Assembly (NCBI GenBank): GCA_002102555.1
Contig: MCFL01000018.1
Span: 186,001 to 250,000, forward strand
Source: Catenaria anguillulae PL171
Taxonomy: Eukaryota > Blastocladiomycota > Blastocladiomycetes > Blastocladiales > Catenariaceae
Length of the DNA: 64,000 bases
Direction: 5' to 3'
The first letter of the stretch is position 1. Each line of letters opens with the position of its first letter. Made by a program: the position numbers and the translations under genes. Shown here piece by piece: positions 1 to 10,138 of the stretch. The notes beneath the pieces were generated by a model. The model searched no databases. It had not been told where the DNA came from and was given only the letters and a program-made list of their open reading frames with translations.

Positions 1-1
1 C

Positions 2-2746
2 GAAAAGACAACCAACCCCAACACCCGCATCCACTTCATGACCGATGGTGTTCTATTGAAGGAAGTCTCTCAAGACCTCCTACTGTCCAAGTACTCGGTG
101 ATGATTGTCGACGAAGCGCACGAGCGCAACATGAACACGGATATCCTCATTGGCGTCCTGTCCCGCGTCGTCACTCTGCGTGAAACGCTCAGCAAGGAAT
201 GGGCCGCGAAAAAGGCCACGGCCGAGCGGCTTGGCACACCCTTTTCCGACCCGCGTGTCACACCGCTCAAGCTCATCATCATGTCGGCTACCCTGCGAGT
301 CTCCGACTTCACGCTCAACACACGTCTGTTTCCAATGCCCCCGCCCGTCATCAACGTGCAAGCTCGCCAGTTCCCAGTCACGGTACATTTCAACCGCCGA
401 ACGCCCGACAATCACATTCTCGAGGCGTACAAGAAGGTGTGCAAGATTCACAAGCGTCTGCCGCCTGGTGGGATCTTGGTGTTCATGACGGGCCAGAACG
501 AGATTTACGATTTGGTGAATCGGCTGAAGAAGAAGTTCCCGGCAAAGGAGGCGGCGGCGGTTGAGGTAGAACCCGTCACAGGATCGGCCAAGGGCAAGCG
601 TGGGAAGAAAGGTAAAGCCGTGCAACCGCCAAGCAAGGTAGCCATTGTGCACGATGAGCCGAAGGACGATGCATCCGCGACGCTTGAGGATCGGATGGCG
701 GAAATGGACACGGGCCTTGTTCGTCGGGCAACCGTGAGCTCCGAAGCACGAGCGGTGGAGTCGCAGAGCAAACGGGGTGACACGGTGCAACTCAAGCCGA
801 CCGAGGGCCTGTCTGCTCCTTCTCCCGCTTCGGCAGCTGGTACCGAGGCCGAGGAAGACCTGGAGGAGTTTCTTCTTTCGGAGGATGAGGACGACATGGA
901 TGCCGATCTCGACGACGATTTTGATCCCGCCGAACGCGACGACTACGCCGACGGTGATTCCGATGACGATGACGACGAGCCCGCCGCCCCGCTTCACGTG
1001 CTCCCTCTGTACTCGCTTCTCTCCACCGACCAACAAATGCGCGTCTTTGACAAGGTGCCCGAAGGCCACCGCCTTTGTGTTGTTGCCACCAACGTTGCCG
1101 AAACCTCGCTCACGATCCCGGGCATTCGCTATGTCGTTGACTGTGGCAAGGTCAAGGAAAAGGTCTACGACTCGTCCACTTCGATTCAAAACTTTGTTGT
1201 CAACTGGACCTCGAAAGCGTCAGCAGATCAGCGTGCCGGTCGTGCCGGCCGTACGGGACCTGGCCATTGCTATCGCTTGTTCTCGTCGGCCGTGTACGAA
1301 CACCAGTTCCAGCAGTTTTCCGATCCCGAGGTGTTGCGCATGCCCATTGAAGGTGTCGTACTGCAGCTCAAGGCCATGAACATTGACAATGTCATCAACT
1401 TCCCGTTCCCGACGCCCCCCAACCGGTCCGATCTGGCCAAGGCCGAAAAGATGTTGCAGTCGCTCGGCGCCTTGGACGCCAATGGCAAGGTCACGCCCGT
1501 GGGTGTCAAGATGAGCCAGCTGCCGATTCATCCGCGATTTGCCAAGATGCTGTTGCTCGGGATGCAGGGCGGGCTGATTGAGTACGCAATTGCTGTCGTG
1601 GCCGCATTGTCGGTGGGCGAAATGTTTGTATCCATGACCGAGTTGCAGCGTGCAGCCCAAGAGGAAGGCGATGGCAGCAAGAAGCCGCCTGAAGCCAAGA
1701 GTGAGGAGGAGGAGGAGGGAAAGGATGATGGAGCCGAGGAAGGGCAAGGCGCAAAGGAAATGCTCATGGCCAAGGTCATCAACAAGTTTGCCGGACCCAA
1801 GCGGACGAGTGATGCCTTATTCTACCTCAACCTGGTTGGTGCTTTCGAGTATGCTGGCGGGTCGCCTCAGTTTTGCCAGCAAAATCACCTCCGTCTCAAG
1901 GCCATGTTGGAAATTCGCGCGCTTCGCAAGCAACTCACGGCCATGGTGCAAACCATCAACCCCTCCCTAACCGTCACCATGAACCCTCGCATGGCGCCGC
2001 CCTCGGAAACGCAAACCATCCTCCTCCGGCAACTCTTGCTCGCCGGATTCGCCGACCACTTGGCAATACCGCACCCAAACCCGCCCATCCTGTACGGCAA
2101 CGGACCCAAGCGTGTGTTTTTCCAAACCATGCTCAACGACCAGCCAACGTGCATCGAGCGCACGAGCCTGCTCGCGTCCCACCGGCCAGAGGCTCTCGTC
2201 TTCACCCACTTACAGCAAGGCACATCGTTTGTGTGGATGAAGTGCGTCACGGCGGTCGACCTCGAGTGGGTCGCGTCCGTGTGCAAGCCCATGTGCGTCT
2301 TTGGCAAACCCATGGAGATTCCCCCTCCAAAGTACGACGCCAAGTCCGACACGATCATGGCCAATGTTGTTCCGACGATCGGGACGCATGCCTGGGAGCT
2401 GCCCATGACGGTGATGCCACTGACCAAGGCGCCGGCCGTGTACTTGTGGTTTGCTCGGTTCTTGCTTGAGGGTATCATTCTGCCTGCATTAAAACCGCTG
2501 GCGCCTCATTTCTCGACTCAACCGCAGTGCCTGACTAAGGAGACGTATCGTGGCCAAAAGAAGGTGGTGGAGTTGTCGCAACAGCTCATTGGCAAGCATG
2601 TGCATTCCAAGTCGGCGCTCTTGAAGCAATGGGCCGTGAATCCAAGGTACCTGTTGGATGCTGTGTTGCTGTGGGTTAATCCCGAGGTGGCGGACCAAGT
2701 GCGGGCACAATGGCCTCCAACCAAGAAGCCGCTCAAATTTGTTTAA
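2..2746 (+). CDS. ECM16: DEAH-box RNA helicase DHX37/Ecm16 (Dhr1), 5'-partial
   Basis: The frame is open from base 2, so the gene starts outside the window; about 914 codons are present. Visible helicase parts are motif II (DEAH, about residue 37), motif III (SAT, about residue 95), the second RecA lobe from about residue 335, and motif VI (QRAGRAGRTGPG). The winged-helix, ratchet and OB-fold parts follow. Between the lobes lies a long acidic insert (residues about 195-330, runs of D and E), which is usual for the DHX37/Dhr1 branch. In yeast this nucleolar helicase releases U3 snoRNA from the small-subunit pre-ribosome. Motifs I and Ia lie upstream. The assignment to DHX37 rather than another DEAH protein rests on the insert and the C-terminal half. 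Confidence 0.9.
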   Translation, partial: EKTTNPNTRIHFMTDGVLLKEVSQDLLLSKYSVMIVDEAHERNMNTDILIGVLSRVVTLRETLSKEWAAKKATAERLGTPFSDPRVTPLKLIIMSATLRVSDFTLNTRLFPMPPPVINVQARQFPVTVHFNRRTPDNHILEAYKKVCKIHKRLPPGGILVFMTGQNEIYDLVNRLKKKFPAKEAAAVEVEPVTGSAKGKRGKKGKAVQPPSKVAIVHDEPKDDASATLEDRMAEMDTGLVRRATVSSEARAVESQSKRGDTVQLKPTEGLSAPSPASAAGTEAEEDLEEFLLSEDEDDMDADLDDDFDPAERDDYADGDSDDDDDEPAAPLHVLPLYSLLSTDQQMRVFDKVPEGHRLCVVATNVAETSLTIPGIRYVVDCGKVKEKVYDSSTSIQNFVVNWTSKASADQRAGRAGRTGPGHCYRLFSSAVYEHQFQQFSDPEVLRMPIEGVVLQLKAMNIDNVINFPFPTPPNRSDLAKAEKMLQSLGALDANGKVTPVGVKMSQLPIHPRFAKMLLLGMQGGLIEYAIAVVAALSVGEMFVSMTELQRAAQEEGDGSKKPPEAKSEEEEEGKDDGAEEGQGAKEMLMAKVINKFAGPKRTSDALFYLNLVGAFEYAGGSPQFCQQNHLRLKAMLEIRALRKQLTAMVQTINPSLTVTMNPRMAPPSETQTILLRQLLLAGFADHLAIPHPNPPILYGNGPKRVFFQTMLNDQPTCIERTSLLASHRPEALVFTHLQQGTSFVWMKCVTAVDLEWVASVCKPMCVFGKPMEIPPPKYDAKSDTIMANVVPTIGTHAWELPMTVMPLTKAPAVYLWFARFLLEGIILPALKPLAPHFSTQPQCLTKETYRGQKKVVELSQQLIGKHVHSKSALLKQWAVNPRYLLDAVLLWVNPEVADQVRAQWPPTKKPLKFV

Positions 2747-3593
2747 CCAGTGGGTTGTGTAGATCAATTGCTTTGTACCTGCAAATGTAAACATCTCAAT
2801 TTATCGCCTCATATCAACAGCAAAATTGCTGTTATGTACATAAAGCCACACGAGGCATAGAGTCATGGACATGTTTCGGACATGAACGACTTCGACCCAA
2901 CGATTGTCCCGACCTGGCAAGTCAAAGCACTGCGGACAGGCTTGCTGGTTGAAGTTAATCAGGGTCGGCATATTGGCTTCGCTTGCGATTTTTGTGTCCA
3001 CCTTTGCTCTTCACGATGGATGATGCTGCAGTGATCTTGATAGTCCTGATGTCTCAAGGATTCGTGGTTGACAATTTGCTGGCTGGTGTGTTGAGGACGA
3101 CGCGATAGTGCTCGCGCAGCCCAGCACGGCCCATCCACAAACACACTCGCCTTGTGCAATATTTACCTCGTATTCATCGTAGACTGCGGATGAGAGATCA
3201 AGGTTTTCAACAAACAAACAATCGAAATGATGTGCGGTTCGATTCACACACGATCAACTCAACGTCTTCCAGATGTGAATGCACAGTCCACCGCCCAGCT
3301 CAGCTCTCACGCCGGCCGCACCTGTCGGTCAGGGCTCCACCTACAAATACCGAGGCCAGGCCCGTCAAAACTGCCTCATACCGTGACAATCAATCCACCC
3401 TCCATCGACACAGCTAGCCTGTTGCTCCACACGCCGACCGCCTTCGCCAACCTCTGTACATACATACACATCATACATTACACCGCCCTGTTCATAGACA
3501 CCTGCTGTCCAACCTACACATAAGCTCCTGCCTTGTACAATTCCCATCCATCATTCTCTTTTCTTCCCTCAAACACAACCATATCAATCCATC
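2747..3593. other. intergenic: helicase 3' end and VWD-gene promoter
   Basis: No reading frame longer than about 98 codons and no recognised motif. The last 300 bases are rich in C, A and T, as is common upstream of genes in this window. I see no RNA gene. Confidence 0.5.
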
Positions 3594-6147
3594 ATGGTCA
3601 AACTCATTGCGCTTCTCGCCCTCCTTGCGGCTACCGCGTCCACCATTGACGCCACCGCCGTTCCTACCACTGGTGTGGCCGCCAACAAACCGTTCCTCAA
3701 GTTTGACAAGCCCGCTCTCAACATCCAAGGCAATGTCGTTGGCGAAACCGTTTCAGTCTCGCTCCTGGAAAAGCCCACCGACGACGTGGTCGTGTACATC
3801 GAGGCGCCCAACACTCGCTTCGACAAGTGCTCGTTGGCCTTCTCGCCCACGAATTTCGACAAGGCCAGGAATTAACTGTTGTTTCTTTGCCATTTGCTGA
3901 TGCCGCGCCTGGTGCTCGTGCGATCCCCATCAAATTTACGGCGTTTACTGAGGACTGCGAGTCAAAGCGTACGAGAACTTTCACTGACCGTTCTGTGTCT
4001 CACACGCCTACTGATCTACCAATGGCACTCACGCTCATCGTCATTGTATAGATCACAACGTCTCTGTCGAGCTGCCGACTACTCGCACCAAGGAAGGCTC
4101 TGGGCAATGCCAAGTTACCGGCGACCCGCATTACAAACCGATCGATTCTGCAGCTCTCTATCACTACCAAGGGTGCGCCTTCTTTCTCCCTTTACTGATG
4201 TCGCGCGGAAGTATCGCGTACTGACATTGGCTCCATGAATCAACCACTTGCAGTGTGGGAGATTACTATCTGGTCAAGTCCGAATCTTTGGTCGTCCAAG
4301 CCCGTCAAGGTAAATGCTTCGGGAAGGCCTCCTGCGTTCATGCCATCGCCGTCCGCTACGGAAGCGCCTCGTTCGTTGTCGACTCGAACGATATCAACCC
4401 GGACACGTGCGTCAAGACCATTACCAATCTCGACGGCATTGTCATCTCAAAGACCCGCTCGGGTGTCGTGACGACCGTCAACGTGGCCTTCAACGCCGGC
4501 TCGTCCATGAAGGTTGACATTTACGGCGCTGGGGATGCCCGCTACATGAACGTGTTGATCGACGTGGCCAACCATCTCAAGGGCAAAGTCAACGGTCTGT
4601 GCGGCAAGTTTGATGGGATTGCGGCCAACGATTTCACGTCACCCGACGGGCAGACCACGTTTCCCGCGAACGAGATTATTGCTCAGTCGGCGGCCGACAT
4701 GTTTGGCCAGTCGCCCAACTACCCAAAGACGCCACTCTTCTTTTATGGCGAGTCGTGGCGTGTACCCGAGACAGAAAACTTGTTTACGTGTCGTGACCAA
4801 TGCCCTGGGTTGACTGGCATGAAGGCACCGCTTCCTGCGCCCGTCGCCGAGTGCAAGATTCCCACGACGGTGCCCAAGTGCGAGCCCAAGCAGCCGCAGC
4901 TTCCACAGGATCCGATCGAGCAAAAGCCTATCCAAACCGTGTCGTCGTCCACGTCGACGGCTGCTTCCACGTCAAGCGATGCCAAGTCGACGACGACGGC
5001 TGCTTCTCAAACTAGCACTGCCACATCGGCCACTCACACTCAAGGTCAAGCGACGACCACCTCGTCGACTGCTGCGGCTGCTCCGACGTCGACAACGGCC
5101 GTCGCCGCCACCACCAAAACTGCGGACCAAACTAGCTCCACAGCTCCTGCGGTATCAACGAGTGGTTCCTCTACGTCAACTACTTCCAATACTGTCAATC
5201 CATCCTCAACAACGACGACAACCACCAATGCTCAACCCCAACCGACGCAGGCACAGCCGCAACAGCCTCAGCCTGGCAAACCGCACAGGCCCATCCACGT
5301 CAAACCCCGCAAACCGATTTGCCCTCGCCCAATCATTGTCATTCCCATCCCGCCCGGCTATCGCCGTCAGGTCCAGCTCCCGCGGTACAAGCAACAGCCA
5401 CGCCCGCCCGTGTACCGCCCGCTCCCGCAACCGCCCCAAAAGGTCATTGACGACGCCAAGCGCGGGTGCGCGCGCAAAATCGTCCGCATCGACCAGTGCA
5501 CCGTGGACGTGTCGCGCTTCATCCGGGCGTGCGAGGCCGATGTCGCTGCCCAGGTCAATCCTGAAATTGTATTTGACATGCACAACGATGCGTACACGGA
5601 CCTGTGCGCCAAGCAAATCGTTGACAAGGCGCGCGAGCCGTTCCCGGATGTCGCCAAGCGCGCCATGGAGGCACTCAAGAAGCATTGCTTTGGCAACGCG
5701 CCGTGCGACAACCAGTGCTTGCAGTGCTCGACGCGTGGATGTCTCGAGTGCAAGGACAGGTCCAGGTTTGAGGTGCAGGGCGGGCGTTGTGTGCCGCGCA
5801 AGTCGCCTCCCGTGCAGTATGACCAAAAGTACTTTTCGCAGCGCCCCAAGTATCGCGCGCTCACGGACGGTGACATTGTTGGAGCTCCCCAAGTCGACGC
5901 AGCTGAGAATGTTGATCCAACCTTCAACCCAGAGGCTGTGATTGAGACCACGTCGGTTTCGGTTGCCATGTCTGAGGATCCGGTCAAGGCTGCAGAGGCC
6001 AATGCGGAGAAGGCGGGAGAGACCAACGCCGTCACGACGAGCGAGGATGCCGCGCCTGGCCAAGGCGAAAAGAGCTCGGCTGCTTCTCGTGTTGCATTGT
6101 CGTCGGTTGCTGGTGCGGTTGCCCTCGTTGCCTCGCTCCTGTTGTAA
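3594..6147 (+). CDS. secreted/GPI-type protein with von Willebrand factor D domain
   Basis: Exons inferred: 3594-3968, 4052-4172, 4254-6147 (about 796 aa). The N-terminus is a clear signal peptide (MVKLIALLALLAATAS). A beta-rich region follows, then a VWD domain that begins at GDPHY and runs through NGLCGKFDG. After it come a Ser/Thr-rich mucin-like stretch, a Pro-rich stretch, a six-Cys region, a furin-like block (CDNQCLQCSTRGCLEC) and a C-terminal hydrophobic tail (VAGAVALVASLLL) fitting a GPI signal or membrane anchor. The likely role is a cell-surface or matrix adhesin; this is inference. Oddity: near 3866 the conserved reading passes from one frame to another without room for an intron, as if one base were missing (FDKA, then QELTVVSLPF). 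That could be a sequencing indel or a real lesion. Confidence 0.75.
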
Positions 6148-6270
6148 ACCGTCGTCGTTATCCCTCGCTGTGCTTCTGAAGAACATATTGTTCGCACTCG
6201 TTCAACTCTAAACATGAATACGCTGATTGGCATGCTCTTGCACAATATTATGACCCACTTGAGAAAACAA

Positions 6271-7038
6271 TTACATCAAACAGCACATCCCCTCGCCTTC
6301 ATATCCATCGTCCAACAGTTGTCTGCAATTGCTTAGCAGTTTCCACTGCACCAACGATTCAAACCTCATCTCATGCACCGCATCAGACCGCGGTGTATCG
6401 TGCCATCCCTCCAACTTGTCTGGAACAGGACACCCTTCTCTTGTGCTTGCACGAAGAATGTGCTCAACAGACACTTCTTCCGCGTGCATGGCGCGGACGC
6501 GATCACACGTTTTTTTGAAGGACCTGGAGCTGACCTGCGTTGATGAGGGACAACGATCTGTCTCGCCTTTGCACGCCTCGTAAGGTTGGGACCTATTCGA
6601 CTCGGTCCTAATTCTATGGCCACAATGTTGTCTTTTGAACTGCACCCTGTGCCCGATGCACTTGGTGCCGCCGATGAGCCCCCGACGAACCGTCGACGAA
6701 ATCGTGCGGAAATTGGTCTGGACAGCCCATGAAAGTGAAGTTAAGCCAGAAAAGGCCCCGTCACGCGTCACAATCTCGCCTGTACGCACTGCCATGCAAG
6801 CATGCAAGCGTGTGGACGCAGGAACCGTTTGCCAGAGGCTTTCACAACCCTCAAAAGAGAGTCGCCCCGGGTAGCACCGAGGTAAGCAGGCGGATACATG
6901 GTTGTATGCTATGACCACTGTGCGAGCTGTTGATCCAGCGAGTATGTGACTAAAACAGCGATTGTTTCCATCCGCGGGTCTGCTCGGGGAGGGTCGCGGC
7001 TGTAGAAACGATGATGGCATGATGGCAGATTGACACAA
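6271..7038 (-). CDS. hypothetical 255-codon open frame, uncertain
   Basis: An uninterrupted 255-codon frame fills most of the 1.1 kb between the VWD gene and the kinase gene. A stop-free run this long is rare by chance at the local base composition. The product is rich in Ser, Arg and Cys, and I recognise no domain, signal peptide or membrane segment. Third codon positions lean to G but less strongly than in the neighbouring genes. It could be a single-exon gene or a chance frame. The flanks (6148-6270 and 7039-7251) show nothing else. Confidence 0.25.
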   Translation of the reverse strand: MCQSAIMPSSFLQPRPSPSRPADGNNRCFSHILAGSTARTVVIAYNHVSACLPRCYPGRLSFEGCESLWQTVPASTRLHACMAVRTGEIVTRDGAFSGLTSLSWAVQTNFRTISSTVRRGLIGGTKCIGHRVQFKRQHCGHRIRTESNRSQPYEACKGETDRCPSSTQVSSRSFKKTCDRVRAMHAEEVSVEHILRASTREGCPVPDKLEGWHDTPRSDAVHEMRFESLVQWKLLSNCRQLLDDGYEGEGMCCLM

Positions 7039-7251
7039 CGTTTATCCTGATTGCGTCAAGAATGCAATCCGAATTCGATAGCTCAGCATGGGGAAAGAGG
7101 ACCAAAAAGACAAGGGTACTAACGTAGGAAAAAAGCCGAGAAAGGCGGCAAAAAGAGGGAAACGAGCGAGAAGCAATGTACACGAAAGAGGGACGAAAGG
7201 GAATGACTACACAACCAGCAATTCAAACAAAGACAATGCTCACAACTCCAC

Positions 7252-8465
7252 CTACATGCCACCCTGTTGATGCAACTGTTGCTGCTGTTGAGCTGCCGCC
7301 TGCGCTGCCGCTTGCTGTTGCTGCTGCAAGTACTGGGCCTGAGCCTGTGCTTGAGCCTGAGCCTGAGCTTGGGCATTGCTTTGCGCCTGTGCCTGCTGAT
7401 ACACGGCATGAATGTCCTTGAAGTAGGAATGCGACAAGGCGTCCTTTGCTGAGATACGGAGCTGCGGCTGGTACTGCAAGAACCGCTGCAACAAATCAAT
7501 GGCGTACACGTCCATCATGGGGAGCACCTGGGGTAAGGGCTGTGGCGGATGGAACGGCCAGTCTTGCTTGTACTCTTGGAACTGTGAAACGCCTGGCCAC
7601 GTGAGCTCGGTCGGTGTGCCAAGAATGCGGAAAATGCGGTTGAGCTGGTCCTCGTTGGTTTTGCCCGGGAAAAGCGGGCGGCCAACAAACATTTCAGCCA
7701 TGATGCATCCCGTGGACCACATGTCGATGGACGTGGCATAGTTGCGCGAGCCAAGGAGCACATCAGGAGCGCGGTACCAGAGCGTCACGACTTCGTTGGA
7801 GAAGGTGTTGACGGGGATACCAAAGGCGCGGGCGAGACCGAAATCGGCGAGTTTGAGTTCGCCACGGGCGTTGATGAGAAGGTTTTGTGGTTTGAGGTCC
7901 TGTACAGTTTGCAGGATGGTCAGTACAAACGAAGGTCGAAGTGTGGCAAAGAAACGCAACCAAGCGTACTCGATGCAAGACGCGATTCTCGTGGCAAAAG
8001 GCAATTCCGCGCAACAGCTGATACATGAACGACTTGATGAGCGGCGGCTCGAGCGCGCCATACCTGCCCTGGCGGTCCATAAACTTTTTAAGATCCTGGT
8101 CCATGTACTCGAAAACAAGCATGAGCTTGTTGTCTGTGTGGATCACATCATGAAGGCGGACAATGTTTGGATGGCGGAGTTCCTTCATGAGCGAGATTTC
8201 GCGAATGGCGGTACTGGGTGCGCCCTCCTCAGGGTCGAGCGAAATGACTTTGAGGGCCACAATGTCGCCCGTGAGGCGGGAGATGCCCTTGAAGACGGTG
8301 GCGTATGTGCCCTCGCCAAGTTTTTCTTGCTTTTCGTAACTACACGTGTGTGGGACGATGACCAGGGGCGGTACGAGGCGAAGCGCGGTCAGCGAACGTC
8401 GACAGCGAGATTTTGGCAGCGAACAAGTGGGTGAAGTCCAAAGCCGGATGTGCCTACCGTTCCAT
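7252..8465 (-). CDS. PHO85: PHO85/CDK5-type cyclin-dependent kinase
   Basis: Exons on the minus strand: 8465-8458, 8339-7970, 7899-7252 (341 aa). The first coding exon holds only ATGGAACG; splicing gives [25 protein letters not shown] sequence, the expected kinase start. Visible motifs: Gly-rich loop [15 protein letters not shown] helix, HRDLKPQN catalytic loop (an intron falls just after HR), DFG, and [11 protein letters not shown]. The match to the Pho85/PhoA branch is strong ([34 protein letters not shown]). After the kinase domain there is a tail of about 50 residues made of QA repeats and poly-Q. In yeast this kinase works with many cyclins in phosphate signalling and the cell cycle. It is head-to-head with the oxidoreductase gene at 8872. 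Confidence 0.93.
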
Positions 8466-8871
8466 GGTGACTCGGGGACTGGCGGCGGTGGGAGGTTGCA
8501 AGTTCTGTACTTGGGTGCGAGTCGGTTTGCGACCGTGTCGGTGTCGAAGGTCCGTGGCGGGATGGTGAGGTGTCGACGGAGAAAGAAGATGGCGTTGGTA
8601 TCACGAGTGCGCCAAGTCGGAAGGAAATGGTTGCGGCAAAGCATGCATTCGTCGTCAACATCATGGACCCGTATTGGGCACGAGGATGGTGGAAATCACA
8701 CATCGAAGAAAACACTGATCGGCCATGGTGATCACGATTGGCTTGGCCGCCATCCATCCACATCTTCGGCATTGGTTGATCGTCCCCAACGCATCGATTA
8801 TGTATAACATCTGCCCGCTCACTTTGCTGACTGTACCGCATAACACCACCGCACGCCCAGTCCTCAACACA

Positions 8872-9945
8872 ATGTCCACCGCTACCATGAAGGCCATCCA
8901 AGTCGCCAAAACGGGTGGTCTCGACGTGCTGACCGTCTCGTCGGCCGTCTCGCGCCCGACCGCCGCCTCGCTGGCTCCGGGCCAAGTCCTCGTCCGCAAC
9001 GCCTTCTCGGGCGTCAACTTCATCGACACGTACCACCGCACGGGCCTCTACACTTTGCCGCTCCCCTTTATCCCCGGCCGCGAAGGCGCCGGCGTCGTGG
9101 AGGCCGTTGCGCCCGACGTCCAGCACGTTGCCGTGGGCGATCGCGTCGCATGGCTCGGGCCCGGATCGTATGCGCAATACACGGCCGTCAACGGAATTCA
9201 CGTTGCCAAGCTTCCCGCAGGCGTGTCCGAGGAAACGGGCGCAGCCGCCTTGTTGCAAGGATTGACGGCGCTGTCGCTCGTCAACTTGGCCTACAAGGTC
9301 CAGGTGGGCGACACTGTCTTGGTACACGCTGCAGCAGGCGGCACGGGTGGCCTGCTCGTACAACTCGCAAAGCTGCGCGGCGCCACCGTGCTTGCGACCA
9401 CGTCTTCCGATGCCAAGGCGGCCGAAGCAAAGCGCCTCGGTGCGGATCATGTCATTCGCTACGACAAGGAGGGGATTGCCGAGCGCGTGCGTGAATTGAC
9501 CAACGGCAAGGGTGTCCAGGCCGTGTTTGATGGTGTTGGCAAGGCAACGTTTGAGGCGAGCTTGGCGAGTTTGGCAAGGCGCGGGTTTCTCTTGACGTTT
9601 GGCAACGCATCGGGCAAAGTTCCTGAGCTCGATCTGTTGCGCTTGAGCAAGGGCTGTGTCTATGTCGCACGGCCGACCTTGTTTGAGTATATCAAGACGG
9701 CCGACGAGTTTAACGAGCGTACGTTTCTCCGTTTCTGCCCAGCTTCATTTTTGCCAGAGACCACAAGACTGACCAGTTCGAGACACGTTTGCTCAACAGT
9801 GGCCTCGGAGCTCTTTTCCCTTTTGGCTGTCAAAAAGCTCGAGATTCGTGTCCACGCAAAGTTTTCGCTCGAGCAGGTCGCCGAAGCGCACAAGGAGATT
9901 GAGGCGGGCAAGACTGTCGGCAAGATTTTGTTGACGATTGACTGA
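8872..9945 (+). CDS. ZTA1: NADPH:quinone oxidoreductase (zeta-crystallin family)
   Basis: Exons 8872-9718 and 9800-9945 (330 aa). The 81-nt intron is a multiple of three and is open, so the frame also reads through it; GTACG and AACAG mark its ends, and splicing rejoins the conserved C-terminus. The protein is a medium-chain reductase without zinc ligands: the GroES-like half has GVNFIDTYHRTGLY and PGREGAGVVE, and the Rossmann half has HAAAGGTGGLLVQLAK. This pattern is typical of yeast Zta1 and bacterial QorA, which reduce quinones with NADPH. ATG 8872 is preferred (MSTATMKAIQ); the ATG at 8887 is an alternative. A frame open farther upstream probably reflects 5' UTR. Confidence 0.9.
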   Translation: MSTATMKAIQVAKTGGLDVLTVSSAVSRPTAASLAPGQVLVRNAFSGVNFIDTYHRTGLYTLPLPFIPGREGAGVVEAVAPDVQHVAVGDRVAWLGPGSYAQYTAVNGIHVAKLPAGVSEETGAAALLQGLTALSLVNLAYKVQVGDTVLVHAAAGGTGGLLVQLAKLRGATVLATTSSDAKAAEAKRLGADHVIRYDKEGIAERVRELTNGKGVQAVFDGVGKATFEASLASLARRGFLLTFGNASGKVPELDLLRLSKGCVYVARPTLFEYIKTADEFNERTFLRFCPASFLPETTRLTSSRHVCSTVASELFSLLAVKKLEIRVHAKFSLEQVAEAHKEIEAGKTVGKILLTID

Positions 9946-10138
9946 TGGATTGAATGGTGTGTTAACATATTTGTAAATCCCAATTGTTGCATGTGTTTCC
10001 AAGCAATCCCAATGTAAAGGTAAACGAGTGAATTTGGCAGGCGAGTTCGCTTCCGCCATCCAAATAGCTGTATTGAGGAAAATACTGAATATGAACCACA
10101 GGCAGCCAATAAAGACTTGCCATCTCGACCTAGATGGC

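Noticed and set aside
3225-3260. B-box-like GGTTCGATTC
   Set aside because: No cloverleaf can be folded around it; probably chance.
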